Shown here: one piece after another, positions 17,985 to 25,771 of the stretch | How positions within the stretch are numbered: position 1 is the stretch's first letter | Layout: each line of letters begins with the position of its first letter | Position numbers and translations under genes: made by a program | The notes under the pieces: model-generated | What the model was told of the DNA's origin: nothing | What the model saw: only the letters and a program-made list of their open reading frames with translations | Database searches by the model: none | Source of the DNA: Bacteroidota bacterium | GTDB taxonomy: Bacteria; Bacteroidota; Ignavibacteria; Ignavibacteriales; Melioribacteraceae | Reading direction: 5' to 3' | Length of the DNA stretch: 64,000 nt | NCBI GenBank assembly: GCA_023381535.1 | Contig: JAMCSN010000197.1 | Coordinates: 1 to 64,000, forward strand

Positions 17985-18545
17985 GTGATTAAAAAGATTA
18001 TCATTATACCGCTATTCGTTGTTTTGTTTGCTTCAGCTTTAAGTTGTCAATCATTAAAGTTAGGGTTTCGTGTTGAACCAACTTTAATGTTTGTGAATGA
18101 TATGAACGAGTCTGCCTTTAGGTTTTCTCCTTATGGAATGTATTTATCGGCACAATTTGAACCTGTTGAATGGTTAAACCTTGAATTTCGCCCTGGGTAC
18201 TTAATCGCTGGTGAAGACTATTTGGGCACTGAGTTTGGAGCCTATGTTAAATTAAAGATCTTGCAACCACACTTGTATATAATTGTCGGCGTCAACAACC
18301 ACTCAAACATAGCCAGTGGTCACAATAGCGGAGGCGGTTATTCAAAACAAATACTTTACAAAGGAATTGGCATTGGATTTCAAAAGGATTCTCATTTAAG
18401 TTTTGACGTAATGTATTACTGGACAAGCGATAAAAACTTTGCATATTCATTTGTAACTGATTGGCTGACTTATTCCAAAATTGTGCAAAAGCAAATGAAT
18501 GCTGTTGTTCAAGTCGGGTTCTGCCTTGCGTGGGACATTTTATAA
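17985..18545 (+). CDS. Exported protein of unknown function
   Basis: Not recognised. The N-terminus (MIKKIIIIPLFVVLFASALSC) is a signal peptide ending in ALSC, which could be a lipobox, so a lipoprotein is possible. The rest is rich in aromatic beta-strand segments with pairs such as WLNLEFRPGYLI and LKILQPHLYIIVGV, as in small outer-membrane barrels. I chose the GTG at 17985 because a strong GGAGGGAA site sits directly upstream; an in-frame GTG at 17940 lies within pepT and would destroy the signal peptide. The base composition is more AT-rich than the pepT gene before it. Confidence 0.6.
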   Translation: MIKKIIIIPLFVVLFASALSCQSLKLGFRVEPTLMFVNDMNESAFRFSPYGMYLSAQFEPVEWLNLEFRPGYLIAGEDYLGTEFGAYVKLKILQPHLYIIVGVNNHSNIASGHNSGGGYSKQILYKGIGIGFQKDSHLSFDVMYYWTSDKNFAYSFVTDWLTYSKIVQKQMNAVVQVGFCLAWDIL

Positions 18546-18664
18546 TTATGAAACATTTTGGATGTATTAGTTTGTTTGCGTCAACAAATGAAGTTTGAGA
18601 TCTGTAAAATGAATAGCGGTACTTATTGTAAAGGTCGGTTAATAATTATTTTTTTGGGGGAATC

Positions 18665-20401
18665 ATGAGTTGGTTTTTCGGTCGGCTTGGAAAGAATCAA
18701 ACATGGTTTGAAAAAACTTTCGGGGAAAAAAATAGTTTTTGCTTTTCAAAATATGTCGACGATGATCTATGTATCTTTTTCGACGACAGAATAAACTGTG
18801 CGCATAATTTTCAATCGGCTCGCAATAATACAGATAAGTTCTTAATCTCAGGTATCGGCATATCCCAAAGCGAGCAAAAGCATATTCTCGGATCGGAAGA
18901 TTGGGAAAATTTGCTTGAAGACGGAGAACGCCATACTCAGCTTGATGGTCATTTTGCCATATTGAAATTCAATACCACACACCTTACACTTCTAACAGAC
19001 CCAATCGGCCTCCGTGATGTTTATGTTGCCCAAAACAATCATAACGAAATATTTTTTTCAACTAGAATTGATTTGCTGCTTCAATTTGTCAAATCAGAAA
19101 TTGATCTGGAAATATTCGGAAGCAGGTGGCTTCTATTCAATCAGATTTCGCAGAGAAGTGTATTAAAGGGAATTGATCGAATCGTTGGCGGATCATCAGT
19201 CACGATAAACCGGTTCACCAAGGAAATGATGAAAAGGAAATTTGTATGGCTGCCGGAGAGACATCGCCGCAAATTGTCTTCAACTCAGTTTGCGGAAAAG
19301 ATTGCGAGGATTACGAAGATTAATGGGAATGGAAATAGTAGAATTGGATTACTGTTATCCAGCGGTCTGGATTCAAGGACTTTGATTTCGATTATTCTCG
19401 CCAACAAAATTAAAGGATTAGAATTATTTACGTTTGGTAACAAACAAAACAATGATGTAAAGATTGCAGAACAAATTTCCAAAGATTTATCGTTACATCA
19501 CACCATTATAAACCCCGAGAATCTGCAAGATAGTAATGCGCTTTCTAATTTCCGTAGTTATTCACTGCAAACGCTTATGAATAATTCTTTCACATCCTTT
19601 CTGCATCTGCAATCATATAATCTGCTAAACAAATTCGATGGAATTATATTAGACGGCGGATTCGGAGAAATTTGGCGGCGTGAATTTTTGTATAGGCTTG
19701 CTTTTTTCAGCAAACGGAAAATTCTTGTAAAAGATTTCAATGCTATCCTCCCACATTTGAAATTGCATCGAGCGGAATTTTTCGAGCAGGAAGTTATCAA
19801 CACGATGTCAGCCGGACTGCGAAATCAAATTGAAGAAATATACGAACTGCTACCCGACCCTAAAGAAATTGGAGTTGAGAATTGGCTCGATCTGTTTGCA
19901 ATCAAGACCAGGTTAGCAAATCATTATTCGCATGAGCAGACATTGTTGGACCAATCATTAGTATCCATCATGCCCTTTGTGCAGCAATCGGTTTTGTCAA
20001 ACTTGCTGTCGGTCGATTCTCGTCGTAAGAGAAATGGAAAACTTTACAAAGAAATCATTAGAAACCATAAGAAAGAATTAACACGATATCCGCTGGCAAA
20101 GGGAGATTATACTATGCCGTTTGGCGTTTCATCATTTCAGAGCAGACTATTTTTAAAGTTAAACAAAATGATAAAAAAAGATGACTCTCGACTGCATAAT
20201 AGATATTACCTTCCGCGAACGCTCACCAACCAGATACTAGATTTTATTAATAGCAAAAATATTCTAGAATGCGGACTATATGATCGGCGAAAAGTTGAGA
20301 ATATTATTACGCTCCTATCAGCTGGAACGGAGAATAATCATCTTTGGAACGAAATAGATTGGTTGCTTGCTTTTGAAAGTTTTAGACAAAGTGTAAATTA
20401 G
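18665..20401 (+). CDS. Asparagine-synthase-like protein lacking the catalytic Cys
   Basis: Two-domain protein of the AsnB superfamily. The N-terminal half resembles a GATase class II domain (segments GHFAILKF and LLTDPIGLRDVYV), but the residue after Met is Ser, not the Cys nucleophile needed to use glutamine. The C-terminal half (from about residue 210) has the PP-loop LLLSSGLDSRTL that binds ATP. Proteins of this kind adenylate a carboxylate; besides ammonia-dependent asparagine synthetases, the superfamily includes lasso-peptide cyclases and beta-lactam synthetase. No precursor peptide or B-protein gene is visible next door, so the product is unknown. A GGGGGAA site precedes ATG 18665. Confidence 0.8.
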   Translation: MSWFFGRLGKNQTWFEKTFGEKNSFCFSKYVDDDLCIFFDDRINCAHNFQSARNNTDKFLISGIGISQSEQKHILGSEDWENLLEDGERHTQLDGHFAILKFNTTHLTLLTDPIGLRDVYVAQNNHNEIFFSTRIDLLLQFVKSEIDLEIFGSRWLLFNQISQRSVLKGIDRIVGGSSVTINRFTKEMMKRKFVWLPERHRRKLSSTQFAEKIARITKINGNGNSRIGLLLSSGLDSRTLISIILANKIKGLELFTFGNKQNNDVKIAEQISKDLSLHHTIINPENLQDSNALSNFRSYSLQTLMNNSFTSFLHLQSYNLLNKFDGIILDGGFGEIWRREFLYRLAFFSKRKILVKDFNAILPHLKLHRAEFFEQEVINTMSAGLRNQIEEIYELLPDPKEIGVENWLDLFAIKTRLANHYSHEQTLLDQSLVSIMPFVQQSVLSNLLSVDSRRKRNGKLYKEIIRNHKKELTRYPLAKGDYTMPFGVSSFQSRLFLKLNKMIKKDDSRLHNRYYLPRTLTNQILDFINSKNILECGLYDRRKVENIITLLSAGTENNHLWNEIDWLLAFESFRQSVN

Positions 20402-20429
20402 TTCTGTCAAAAGGAATTAAAAGTTTGCA

Positions 20430-21281
20430 ATGCCTCACAGATTAAAACGTGCTACCAACGTTGCGTTGGCGATTAATATTTTTCTCTTTATCATCAAAGC
20501 GATAGTTGGAGTTTTGTCCAATTCCATCGCGGTGATTTCCGAAGCACTGAATTCGTTTACAGATATACTGGTTTCCATCGGAATTAAAATTGCCGTAAAA
20601 ATTTCACGCGACAAACCGGACGAGAAACATCAGTTCGGACATAACGCCGCGCAGCCGCTTGCCGCTTTTATGCTCTCAGTGTTCGCCTTTGTTGTCGGTA
20701 TTAATATCATCGAAGAATCTTTCAAACGCTTGCTCAATCCGGAGAAAGTTCATGCGATTCCCACGGTTTATGTAGTATTAGCTGTTACAATCGTTACAAA
20801 AGTAATTCTGAACCGCTATCAGCTTAAGATTGCAAAGATGTTCAACAGTCCGGCAATACGCGCCGCTTCTGTTGATAGCATGAACGATGTTCTCGCATCT
20901 TCAATTGCGTTGTGCGGTGTAATTGGAGCGGCATATAATTTAGCATACTTCGATAGCATAGGTGGAATTTTAGTTGCCATGTTTATTTTCAAATCCGGTT
21001 ATGAAGTAGCGCGCGAGAACTTGGATTACTTAATGGGACGTTCTGCAACACAAGACTTTGATCGAAAGGTGAAAGAAATTACTATGGGCGTGAATGGTGT
21101 GTTAGGTGTCAACGACCTCCGTTCTCATTATGTCGGAAATAAATTTCACATCGAGATTCATATCGAAGTTGATAAAGATCATTCCACCTCGGTCTCCCAC
21201 CGGATTGGAACTGATGTAAAATTTGCGTTGGAAAAAATGGAAGAGGTTCAAAAAGCATTTGTTCACGTTGATCCGGTTTAA
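20430..21281 (+). CDS. Cation diffusion facilitator (CDF) metal exporter
   Basis: A CDF-family proton-coupled divalent-metal exporter: six membrane segments in the first 200 residues and a cytoplasmic C-terminal domain (about 205-283) with the usual metal-sensing fold (FHIEIHIEVDKDHS). The KPDEKHQFGHNAAQPLAA loop is diagnostic. The metal-site residues differ from zinc members: segment 2 reads NSFTD (Asn-x3-Asp) and segment 5 reads DSMND (Asp-x3-Asp), where zinc transporters usually have a His-x3-Asp pair in segment 5. Asp-x3-Asp there has been associated with manganese or iron transport, so Mn/Fe export is my inference. Confidence 0.9.
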   Translation: MPHRLKRATNVALAINIFLFIIKAIVGVLSNSIAVISEALNSFTDILVSIGIKIAVKISRDKPDEKHQFGHNAAQPLAAFMLSVFAFVVGINIIEESFKRLLNPEKVHAIPTVYVVLAVTIVTKVILNRYQLKIAKMFNSPAIRAASVDSMNDVLASSIALCGVIGAAYNLAYFDSIGGILVAMFIFKSGYEVARENLDYLMGRSATQDFDRKVKEITMGVNGVLGVNDLRSHYVGNKFHIEIHIEVDKDHSTSVSHRIGTDVKFALEKMEEVQKAFVHVDPV

Positions 21282-21511
21282 TAAATATCAAAAATATTTT
21301 TAGAAGTCAGTACGGGTTAATATCCTTCATTCATAACTCATAATTTAGAATTTATAACTTTAATCCTTTTCTTTTAGAACAATGTTTTCGAACCTTTTCT
21401 ATGTCCATCATTGTTCTTTAAGTATAATCGATGGATGCGAAATTAGCACTATTTTTCTGAAACTAAACTGCTATTTTGGTGTATTATAAATTCAATTAAT
21501 CTAAAATCGGA

Positions 21512-23590
21512 ATGCAAATGCGAAAGAATTTAACTCTGCTATTTGTTTTGGTTTTTACTGTTCTGACCTGGGCGCAAAATCCTAATGAGGTTCTCAACAA
21601 AGATCATTCAATTGATACAAACAAAGTTATTCTTACCAACGAAACGTTTAACCGGCTTGGTCAGGTAATTACTCAATTCATCAGTCACTATCATTACAAG
21701 AAACAACCGATAACCGATTCACTCTCAACGGAAATATTTAAAGAGTATATCAATAATCTGGATAACAACAAACTTTATTTCCTCGCTTCGGATATGGAGG
21801 GATTTGCGAAGTACAAGGATAAACTTGGAGAATACTTGAAGGACGGAGACCTTACGCCTGCGTTCGAGATTTTTAATGTCTTCAAGAAAAGACTTAATGA
21901 ACGGATGAAATACATCGATGAGTTGTTGAAGGAGAAATTTGATTTTACGAAGGACGAATCTTTCACTCCAAACAGAGAGAAAGCAGAATGGGCGAAAACT
22001 CCGGTTGAGTTGGACGAACTATGGCGTAAAAGAATTAAGAACGATGAATTGAATATGATTCTTTCAGGCAAAGATGTTAAGAATGTAGCTGAAGTTCTGG
22101 CAAAACGCTATCACAATTATCACAAAATAATTTTACAGTATGACGGGGAGGATGTTTTTTCCCTTTTCATAAATTCCTTTACGCAAGTCTACGATCCTCA
22201 TACGGATTACTTTTCACCTGCTGCAGCGGCAAATTTCAACATCAGCATGAAACTTTCGCTTGAAGGAATCGGCGCATCACTTCGTCAAGATAACGATTAC
22301 ACGGTGGTTGCTTCAATTATTGCAGGCGGACCGGCTAGTAAAAGCGGACTGTTGAAAGAGGAAGACAAAATTGTCGGCGTAGCTCAAGGCGATAACGGAG
22401 AAATGGTAGATGTAATTGGTTGGCGACTTGATGATGTAATTCAATTAATTAGGGGAAAGAAGGGAACTGTAGTTCGTCTCCAAATTCAACATGCAAAAGA
22501 TGGCCCCGGCGATCCACCAACGACAATAAGACTTGTCCGGGACGAAGTTAAGTTGGAAGAACAGGCGGCTAAAGATGAAATACTGAATGTTCAGGAAAAC
22601 GGCGTAAACTTTAAGATGGGTGTTATAAAACTACCGTCGTTCTATACCGACTTTGAAGGACAGCGATTGGGTAAACCGGATTACAAAAGTACAACACGCG
22701 ATGTGCGTGCAATACTTAGCAAGTTCAAAAAAGAAAAAGTTGACGGAGTAATTGTTGATTTACGGAATAACGGCGGCGGTTCCTTGCAAGAAGCAATTTC
22801 TCTTTCGGGATTGTTTATAAAAGACGGTCCAGTAGTTCAGGTTAAGAATTCAGCAAATATGGTCGAGGTTGATAAAGACCCCGATCCGAACATTGTTTAT
22901 GATGGTCCTCTTGCTGTTGTGGTAAATCGATTCAGCGCGTCGGCTTCCGAAATTTTTGCCGCAGCAATTCAAGATTACGGCAGAGGATTAATACTAGGAT
23001 CTAACTCCTACGGCAAAGGTACCGTTCAAAACATGATCGATCTGAATCGCTCCATAATGGCGTCTGATAAAAATCTGGGTCAGTTAAAACTTACCATTGC
23101 TAAGTTTTACCGCATCACGGGAAGCAGCACACAACGACTTGGAGTTAAGCCGGACATATCTTTCCCATCGCCGTACAGCGCAAAAGAATTCGGTGAGAGT
23201 TCACAACCAAGTGCGTTGCCGTGGGATCAAATTCAGCCGAGTCAGTTTACGAGATTCGGTAATTTATCTAAGATCATTCCAAAGCTGGAAGCGAAACATG
23301 ACGAGAGAATAAAGACAGATCCCGAGTATCAGTATTTGCTTGAGGAACTAAGGGAGTTTAATGAAAATCACGACAGGAAAACTATTTCCTTAAATGAAAA
23401 GGTTAGAAAAGAAGAAAGAGAAAAAAACGAAGCGATACGTAAACAGCGGGAAGAAGAACTTGCTAAGTCACTCGGTATCAAAATAGAAAATAAAAAGGAA
23501 GTTGATGCTGCAGTTTCAAACACGAAAGATTATGAACTGAAAGAGAGCGGCAGAATTTTAGCCGATCTGATTTTATCTAAAGTTGGTTGA
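21512..23590 (+). CDS. Carboxy-terminal processing (tail-specific) protease
   Basis: Periplasmic S41 protease of the Prc/CtpA type. A signal peptide (MRKNLTLLFVLVFTVLTWAQ) is followed by the N-terminal Prc-type helical domain, a PDZ domain (about residues 240-335) and the protease core. The Ser-Lys dyad is visible: Ser477 within FSASASEIF and Lys502 in SYGKGTVQ. Their 25-residue spacing equals that of E. coli Prc. The C-terminal 120 residues are charged and probably coiled. Substrates would be proteins with exposed non-polar C-termini, such as cell-wall enzymes. ATG 21512 and ATG 21518 are both possible starts. It appears monocistronic. Confidence 0.93.
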   Translation: MQMRKNLTLLFVLVFTVLTWAQNPNEVLNKDHSIDTNKVILTNETFNRLGQVITQFISHYHYKKQPITDSLSTEIFKEYINNLDNNKLYFLASDMEGFAKYKDKLGEYLKDGDLTPAFEIFNVFKKRLNERMKYIDELLKEKFDFTKDESFTPNREKAEWAKTPVELDELWRKRIKNDELNMILSGKDVKNVAEVLAKRYHNYHKIILQYDGEDVFSLFINSFTQVYDPHTDYFSPAAAANFNISMKLSLEGIGASLRQDNDYTVVASIIAGGPASKSGLLKEEDKIVGVAQGDNGEMVDVIGWRLDDVIQLIRGKKGTVVRLQIQHAKDGPGDPPTTIRLVRDEVKLEEQAAKDEILNVQENGVNFKMGVIKLPSFYTDFEGQRLGKPDYKSTTRDVRAILSKFKKEKVDGVIVDLRNNGGGSLQEAISLSGLFIKDGPVVQVKNSANMVEVDKDPDPNIVYDGPLAVVVNRFSASASEIFAAAIQDYGRGLILGSNSYGKGTVQNMIDLNRSIMASDKNLGQLKLTIAKFYRITGSSTQRLGVKPDISFPSPYSAKEFGESSQPSALPWDQIQPSQFTRFGNLSKIIPKLEAKHDERIKTDPEYQYLLEELREFNENHDRKTISLNEKVRKEEREKNEAIRKQREEELAKSLGIKIENKKEVDAAVSNTKDYELKESGRILADLILSKVG

Positions 23591-23605
23591 CCGACCCCGC
23601 CCATG

Positions 23606-23630
23606 TCCCTCCCCCTACCAAGGGGAGGGA
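23606..23630. repeat. C/G-rich hairpin after the protease gene
   Basis: Perfect 9-bp inverted repeat TCCCTCCCC / GGGGAGGGA with a 7-base loop just downstream of the protease stop codon. No U tract follows, so it looks more like a dispersed intergenic repeat than a terminator. A related CCCCTCTC hairpin occurs at 42349-42374. Confidence 0.55.
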
Positions 23631-23654
23631 ATATAAGAGAGGGGTTGAATTACT

Positions 23655-24119
23655 ATGAAGACAAACGCAATTCGAATTTTAGAATTCCAAAACATTGACC
23701 ACACCACAATAGAATATCAATTCAACGAAGAAGAAATTGACGCGGTTTCGGTAGCGCACAAAATTGGCGCGGAGCCGGAAACTGTTTTCAAAACTCTTGT
23801 GGCTCGTAACGATGAAAATGAAATTTTGGTGTTCGTAATTCCGGGCAGCTTTGAGTTAAATCTAAAAAAAGCGGCAAAGGCATCCGGCAGCAAAAATATA
23901 GAAATGATAAAAGTAAAAGAACTGCAGCCGTTAACCGGATACATTCGCGGCGGATGTTCACCAATAGGAATGAAAAAATTATTCCGGACGTTTATAGACG
24001 AAACTGCCCAGCTTCATAACAAGATTTACTGCAGCGCCGGAGTGAGGGGAATGCAGATAAACATTGGTCCAAAAGACCTATGCGGGGTAGTAAACGCTGA
24101 ATTTGCCGATCTAATCTAA
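23655..24119 (+). CDS. ybaK: Cys-tRNA(Pro) deacylase, YbaK/EbsC type
   Basis: Free-standing aminoacyl-tRNA editing protein that hydrolyses Cys-tRNA(Pro) made in error by prolyl-tRNA synthetase. The family is shown by the opening EEIDAVSVAHKIGAEPETVFKTLVA, the catalytic-lysine region FKTLV, and the GYIRGGCSPIGMKKLFRTFID segment that typifies YbaK proper. 154 aa is the normal length. The gene for its partner, proS, lies 2 kb away on the other strand. It differs clearly from the second YbaK-fold gene at 58380-58859, which lacks the GGCSPIG segment. Confidence 0.92.
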   Translation: MKTNAIRILEFQNIDHTTIEYQFNEEEIDAVSVAHKIGAEPETVFKTLVARNDENEILVFVIPGSFELNLKKAAKASGSKNIEMIKVKELQPLTGYIRGGCSPIGMKKLFRTFIDETAQLHNKIYCSAGVRGMQINIGPKDLCGVVNAEFADLI

Positions 24120-24176
24120 TTTTTATTTTCGGTACTTTTTTTATAGATTTGCCAACAAAATTTAACGGAGTTAACT

Positions 24177-24341
24177 ATGGCAAAACAACAATCCTTTGCC
24201 GATAAAGCGAAAGCAAAACACAGATCTGCAGCTGTGAATGTAAAGTTCATCAAAACAGTGAAGGCTTCAGCAGGCACTTATAAATTTCAAGAGAAATTTG
24301 TTAAGATTGATGATATCAGCAAAATAAACACGATTAAATAA
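24177..24341 (+). CDS. 54-residue basic protein, DUF4295-like (possible ribosomal protein)
   Basis: A short gene with ATG at 24177, an ACGGAG ribosome binding site at good spacing, a TAA stop at 24339-24341, and a strong terminator immediately after. The product is small and lysine-rich (MAKQQSFADKAKAKHRS start). Its second half, VKFIKTVKASAGTYKFQEKF, resembles the core of DUF4295, a short protein encoded in most Bacteroidota and, as I recall, found on the Flavobacterium ribosome as bL38. The clean signals and codon pattern make it a real gene. The family assignment is by eye and moderate. Confidence 0.75.
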   Translation: MAKQQSFADKAKAKHRSAAVNVKFIKTVKASAGTYKFQEKFVKIDDISKINTIK

Positions 24342-24368
24342 AAAAAAGCGGCTTGAGCCGCTTTTTTT
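24341..24368. terminator. Bidirectional intrinsic terminator
   Basis: A 12-bp perfect stem, AAAAAAAGCGGC / GCCGCTTTTTTT, with a TTGA tetraloop. It lies between the small plus-strand gene and the convergent nfu gene. The T run on either strand lets it end both transcripts. Confidence 0.9.
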
Positions 24369-24390
24369 ATCCATAACCCACCTTATTTTG

Positions 24391-24936
24391 CTAATCCGCA
24401 GATACAACTTCTATCGGCTGATTAATTTCCCGTCTCAAAAGATTTTCGATTGCAACGAGTGTACCCCTGATGGAACTTGGGCAGCTTCCGCATGCACCTT
24501 GATAACGGATTTTCAAAGTTAGTCCTTCCATTCCGGTAACTTGTAATCCGCCGCCGTCTCCGGCAAGTGCGGGGCGAACACGCTGATCCAATATTTCATT
24601 AATCTTTTTTAGCAGCGCAGACTCTTCTTCTTTGCTTACGCTAAGCTGTTCTTCTTGCGGGATAAGAGTTTTGTCAAAATTTTTAATAAACTCAACTAGC
24701 GGTCGCTGAATTTGTCCCCAATTTGCTTTGGGGTCTTTCTCTATGGTAATAAATTTATCCATGTAAAAAACTGAAACGACACCCGGAATTTCAAAAATGC
24801 CTTTAGCTAACGGATCGTTAACAGCTCCGGCTTTGGTTTGAAAACTTCGCGTCTCTCTATTCAGCAATTTCTCATTGAGAATAAACTTAAGCGCTTGCGG
24901 ATTCGGAGTAAGATCAACGTCTTGAACCATTAACAT
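24391..24936 (-). CDS. nfuA: Nfu-type iron-sulfur cluster scaffold/carrier
   Basis: Fe-S cluster carrier with an N-terminal Nfu_N domain (about residues 1-85, TPNPQALKFIL...PGVVSVFYMDKFITI) and a C-terminal NifU-like domain (about 105-181). The latter has the cluster-binding CGSCPSS motif and RPALAGDGGGLQV upstream of it. It would bind a 4Fe-4S cluster between two subunits and hand it to apoproteins such as IspG. I chose ATG 24936 (MLMVQDV) because GGGAG lies six to seven bases upstream; the in-frame start at 24966 would add ten basic residues. nfuA is a descriptive symbol. Confidence 0.9.
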   Translation of the reverse strand: MLMVQDVDLTPNPQALKFILNEKLLNRETRSFQTKAGAVNDPLAKGIFEIPGVVSVFYMDKFITIEKDPKANWGQIQRPLVEFIKNFDKTLIPQEEQLSVSKEEESALLKKINEILDQRVRPALAGDGGGLQVTGMEGLTLKIRYQGACGSCPSSIRGTLVAIENLLRREINQPIEVVSAD

Positions 24937-25016
24937 ATTGGCTCCCTTCTTTAGTGCTTTAAACAAAAACTGATTTTGACTAGTTCAAATATACCAAAAT
25001 CGAGCAATCTTTGGAG

Positions 25017-25694
25017 CTACTTGCAATTATCGACTAGAAGTACAAACTCGCCTTTTAATTTATTCTCCGAAACGGTTTTTATGATGTCACCTATTTTGCC
25101 CCGGTAAAGCTTTTCGGTTGGTAATGTTAGGTTAAACGCAACGCAGATTTGAGTTGCGGCGCCAAATATTTTTGAAACGTCGGTGAGAATTGCAGAAAGG
25201 CGGTACGGTGTTTCCATCAGCACGATTAGTTCTTTGATTGCCTTCAGTCGTAGCAGTTCTTTTTTCCGGATATCACTTTTCGGCGATAGCCACCCTGCAT
25301 AATAAAATTTATCTAACTTAAAACCGGAACCGACAAGCGCTGGCAGCAGCGAACTTGCACCGGGTATCGGTATAACATCAATTTTTGCATCGATACAAAG
25401 TTGAACTAAACTTGTGCCCGGATCAGAGAACAATGGAGTGCCGCAATCGGAGATTAATGCAGCGCTCTTTCCGTTCTTGATCGCGTTGAATATTTCTTGG
25501 GATGATTCTTTTTCGTTGTGTTCGTTAAGTGAAACTAATTCTTTGTTTATCTGATAATGAGAGAGAAATCGTTTTGCTTCTTTGAATTCTTCACATATGA
25601 TAAAATCAACTTCTTTGAGCGTAGTTAAAGCACGGAGAGAAATGTCATCGTAATTACCGATGGGAGTTGAGACAACAAATAACTTTGCATTCAT
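25017..25694 (-). CDS. rsmI: 16S rRNA (cytidine1402-2'-O)-methyltransferase
   Basis: RsmI, a SAM-dependent tetrapyrrole-methylase-fold enzyme that 2'-O-methylates C1402 in the 16S rRNA decoding centre. The N-terminal VVSTPIGNYDDISLRAL segment, the ICEEFKEAKRFL motif, and the GTPLFSDPGTSLVQ and PIPGASSLLPALVGSG blocks are diagnostic. 225 aa is slightly short because the usual C-terminal extension is missing. It lies downstream of proS on the same strand, separated by a repeat-containing gap of about 77 bases. Confidence 0.92.
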   Translation of the reverse strand: MNAKLFVVSTPIGNYDDISLRALTTLKEVDFIICEEFKEAKRFLSHYQINKELVSLNEHNEKESSQEIFNAIKNGKSAALISDCGTPLFSDPGTSLVQLCIDAKIDVIPIPGASSLLPALVGSGFKLDKFYYAGWLSPKSDIRKKELLRLKAIKELIVLMETPYRLSAILTDVSKIFGAATQICVAFNLTLPTEKLYRGKIGDIIKTVSENKLKGEFVLLVDNCK

Positions 25695-25699
25695 TGTTT

Positions 25700-25768
25700 T
25701 TTGTTCACGCAGAGTGCGCTAAGTTAAACGCAAAGATCGCAAAAAAAAACCTTGCGTTCTTTGCGTGA
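25700..25768. repeat. GCAAAG/CTTTGCG-type intergenic inverted repeat
   Basis: Between rsmI and proS, words such as CACGCAGAG, AAACGCAAAG and CTTGCGTTCTTTGCGTGAA form an imperfect inverted repeat. A related unit occurs at 29105-29150. Similar CGCAGAGAACGCAAAG-type repeats are widespread in intergenic DNA of unrelated bacteria. Confidence 0.5.
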
Positions 25769-25771
25769 AAA

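Noticed and set aside
18546..18668. Two tiny open frames (about 15 and 19 codons) before the asparagine-synthase-like gene, considered as lasso-type precursors
   Set aside because: Neither has a leader/core layout, a good ribosome binding site or an acidic ring-closing residue at a suitable place; no maturation protease gene is adjacent.
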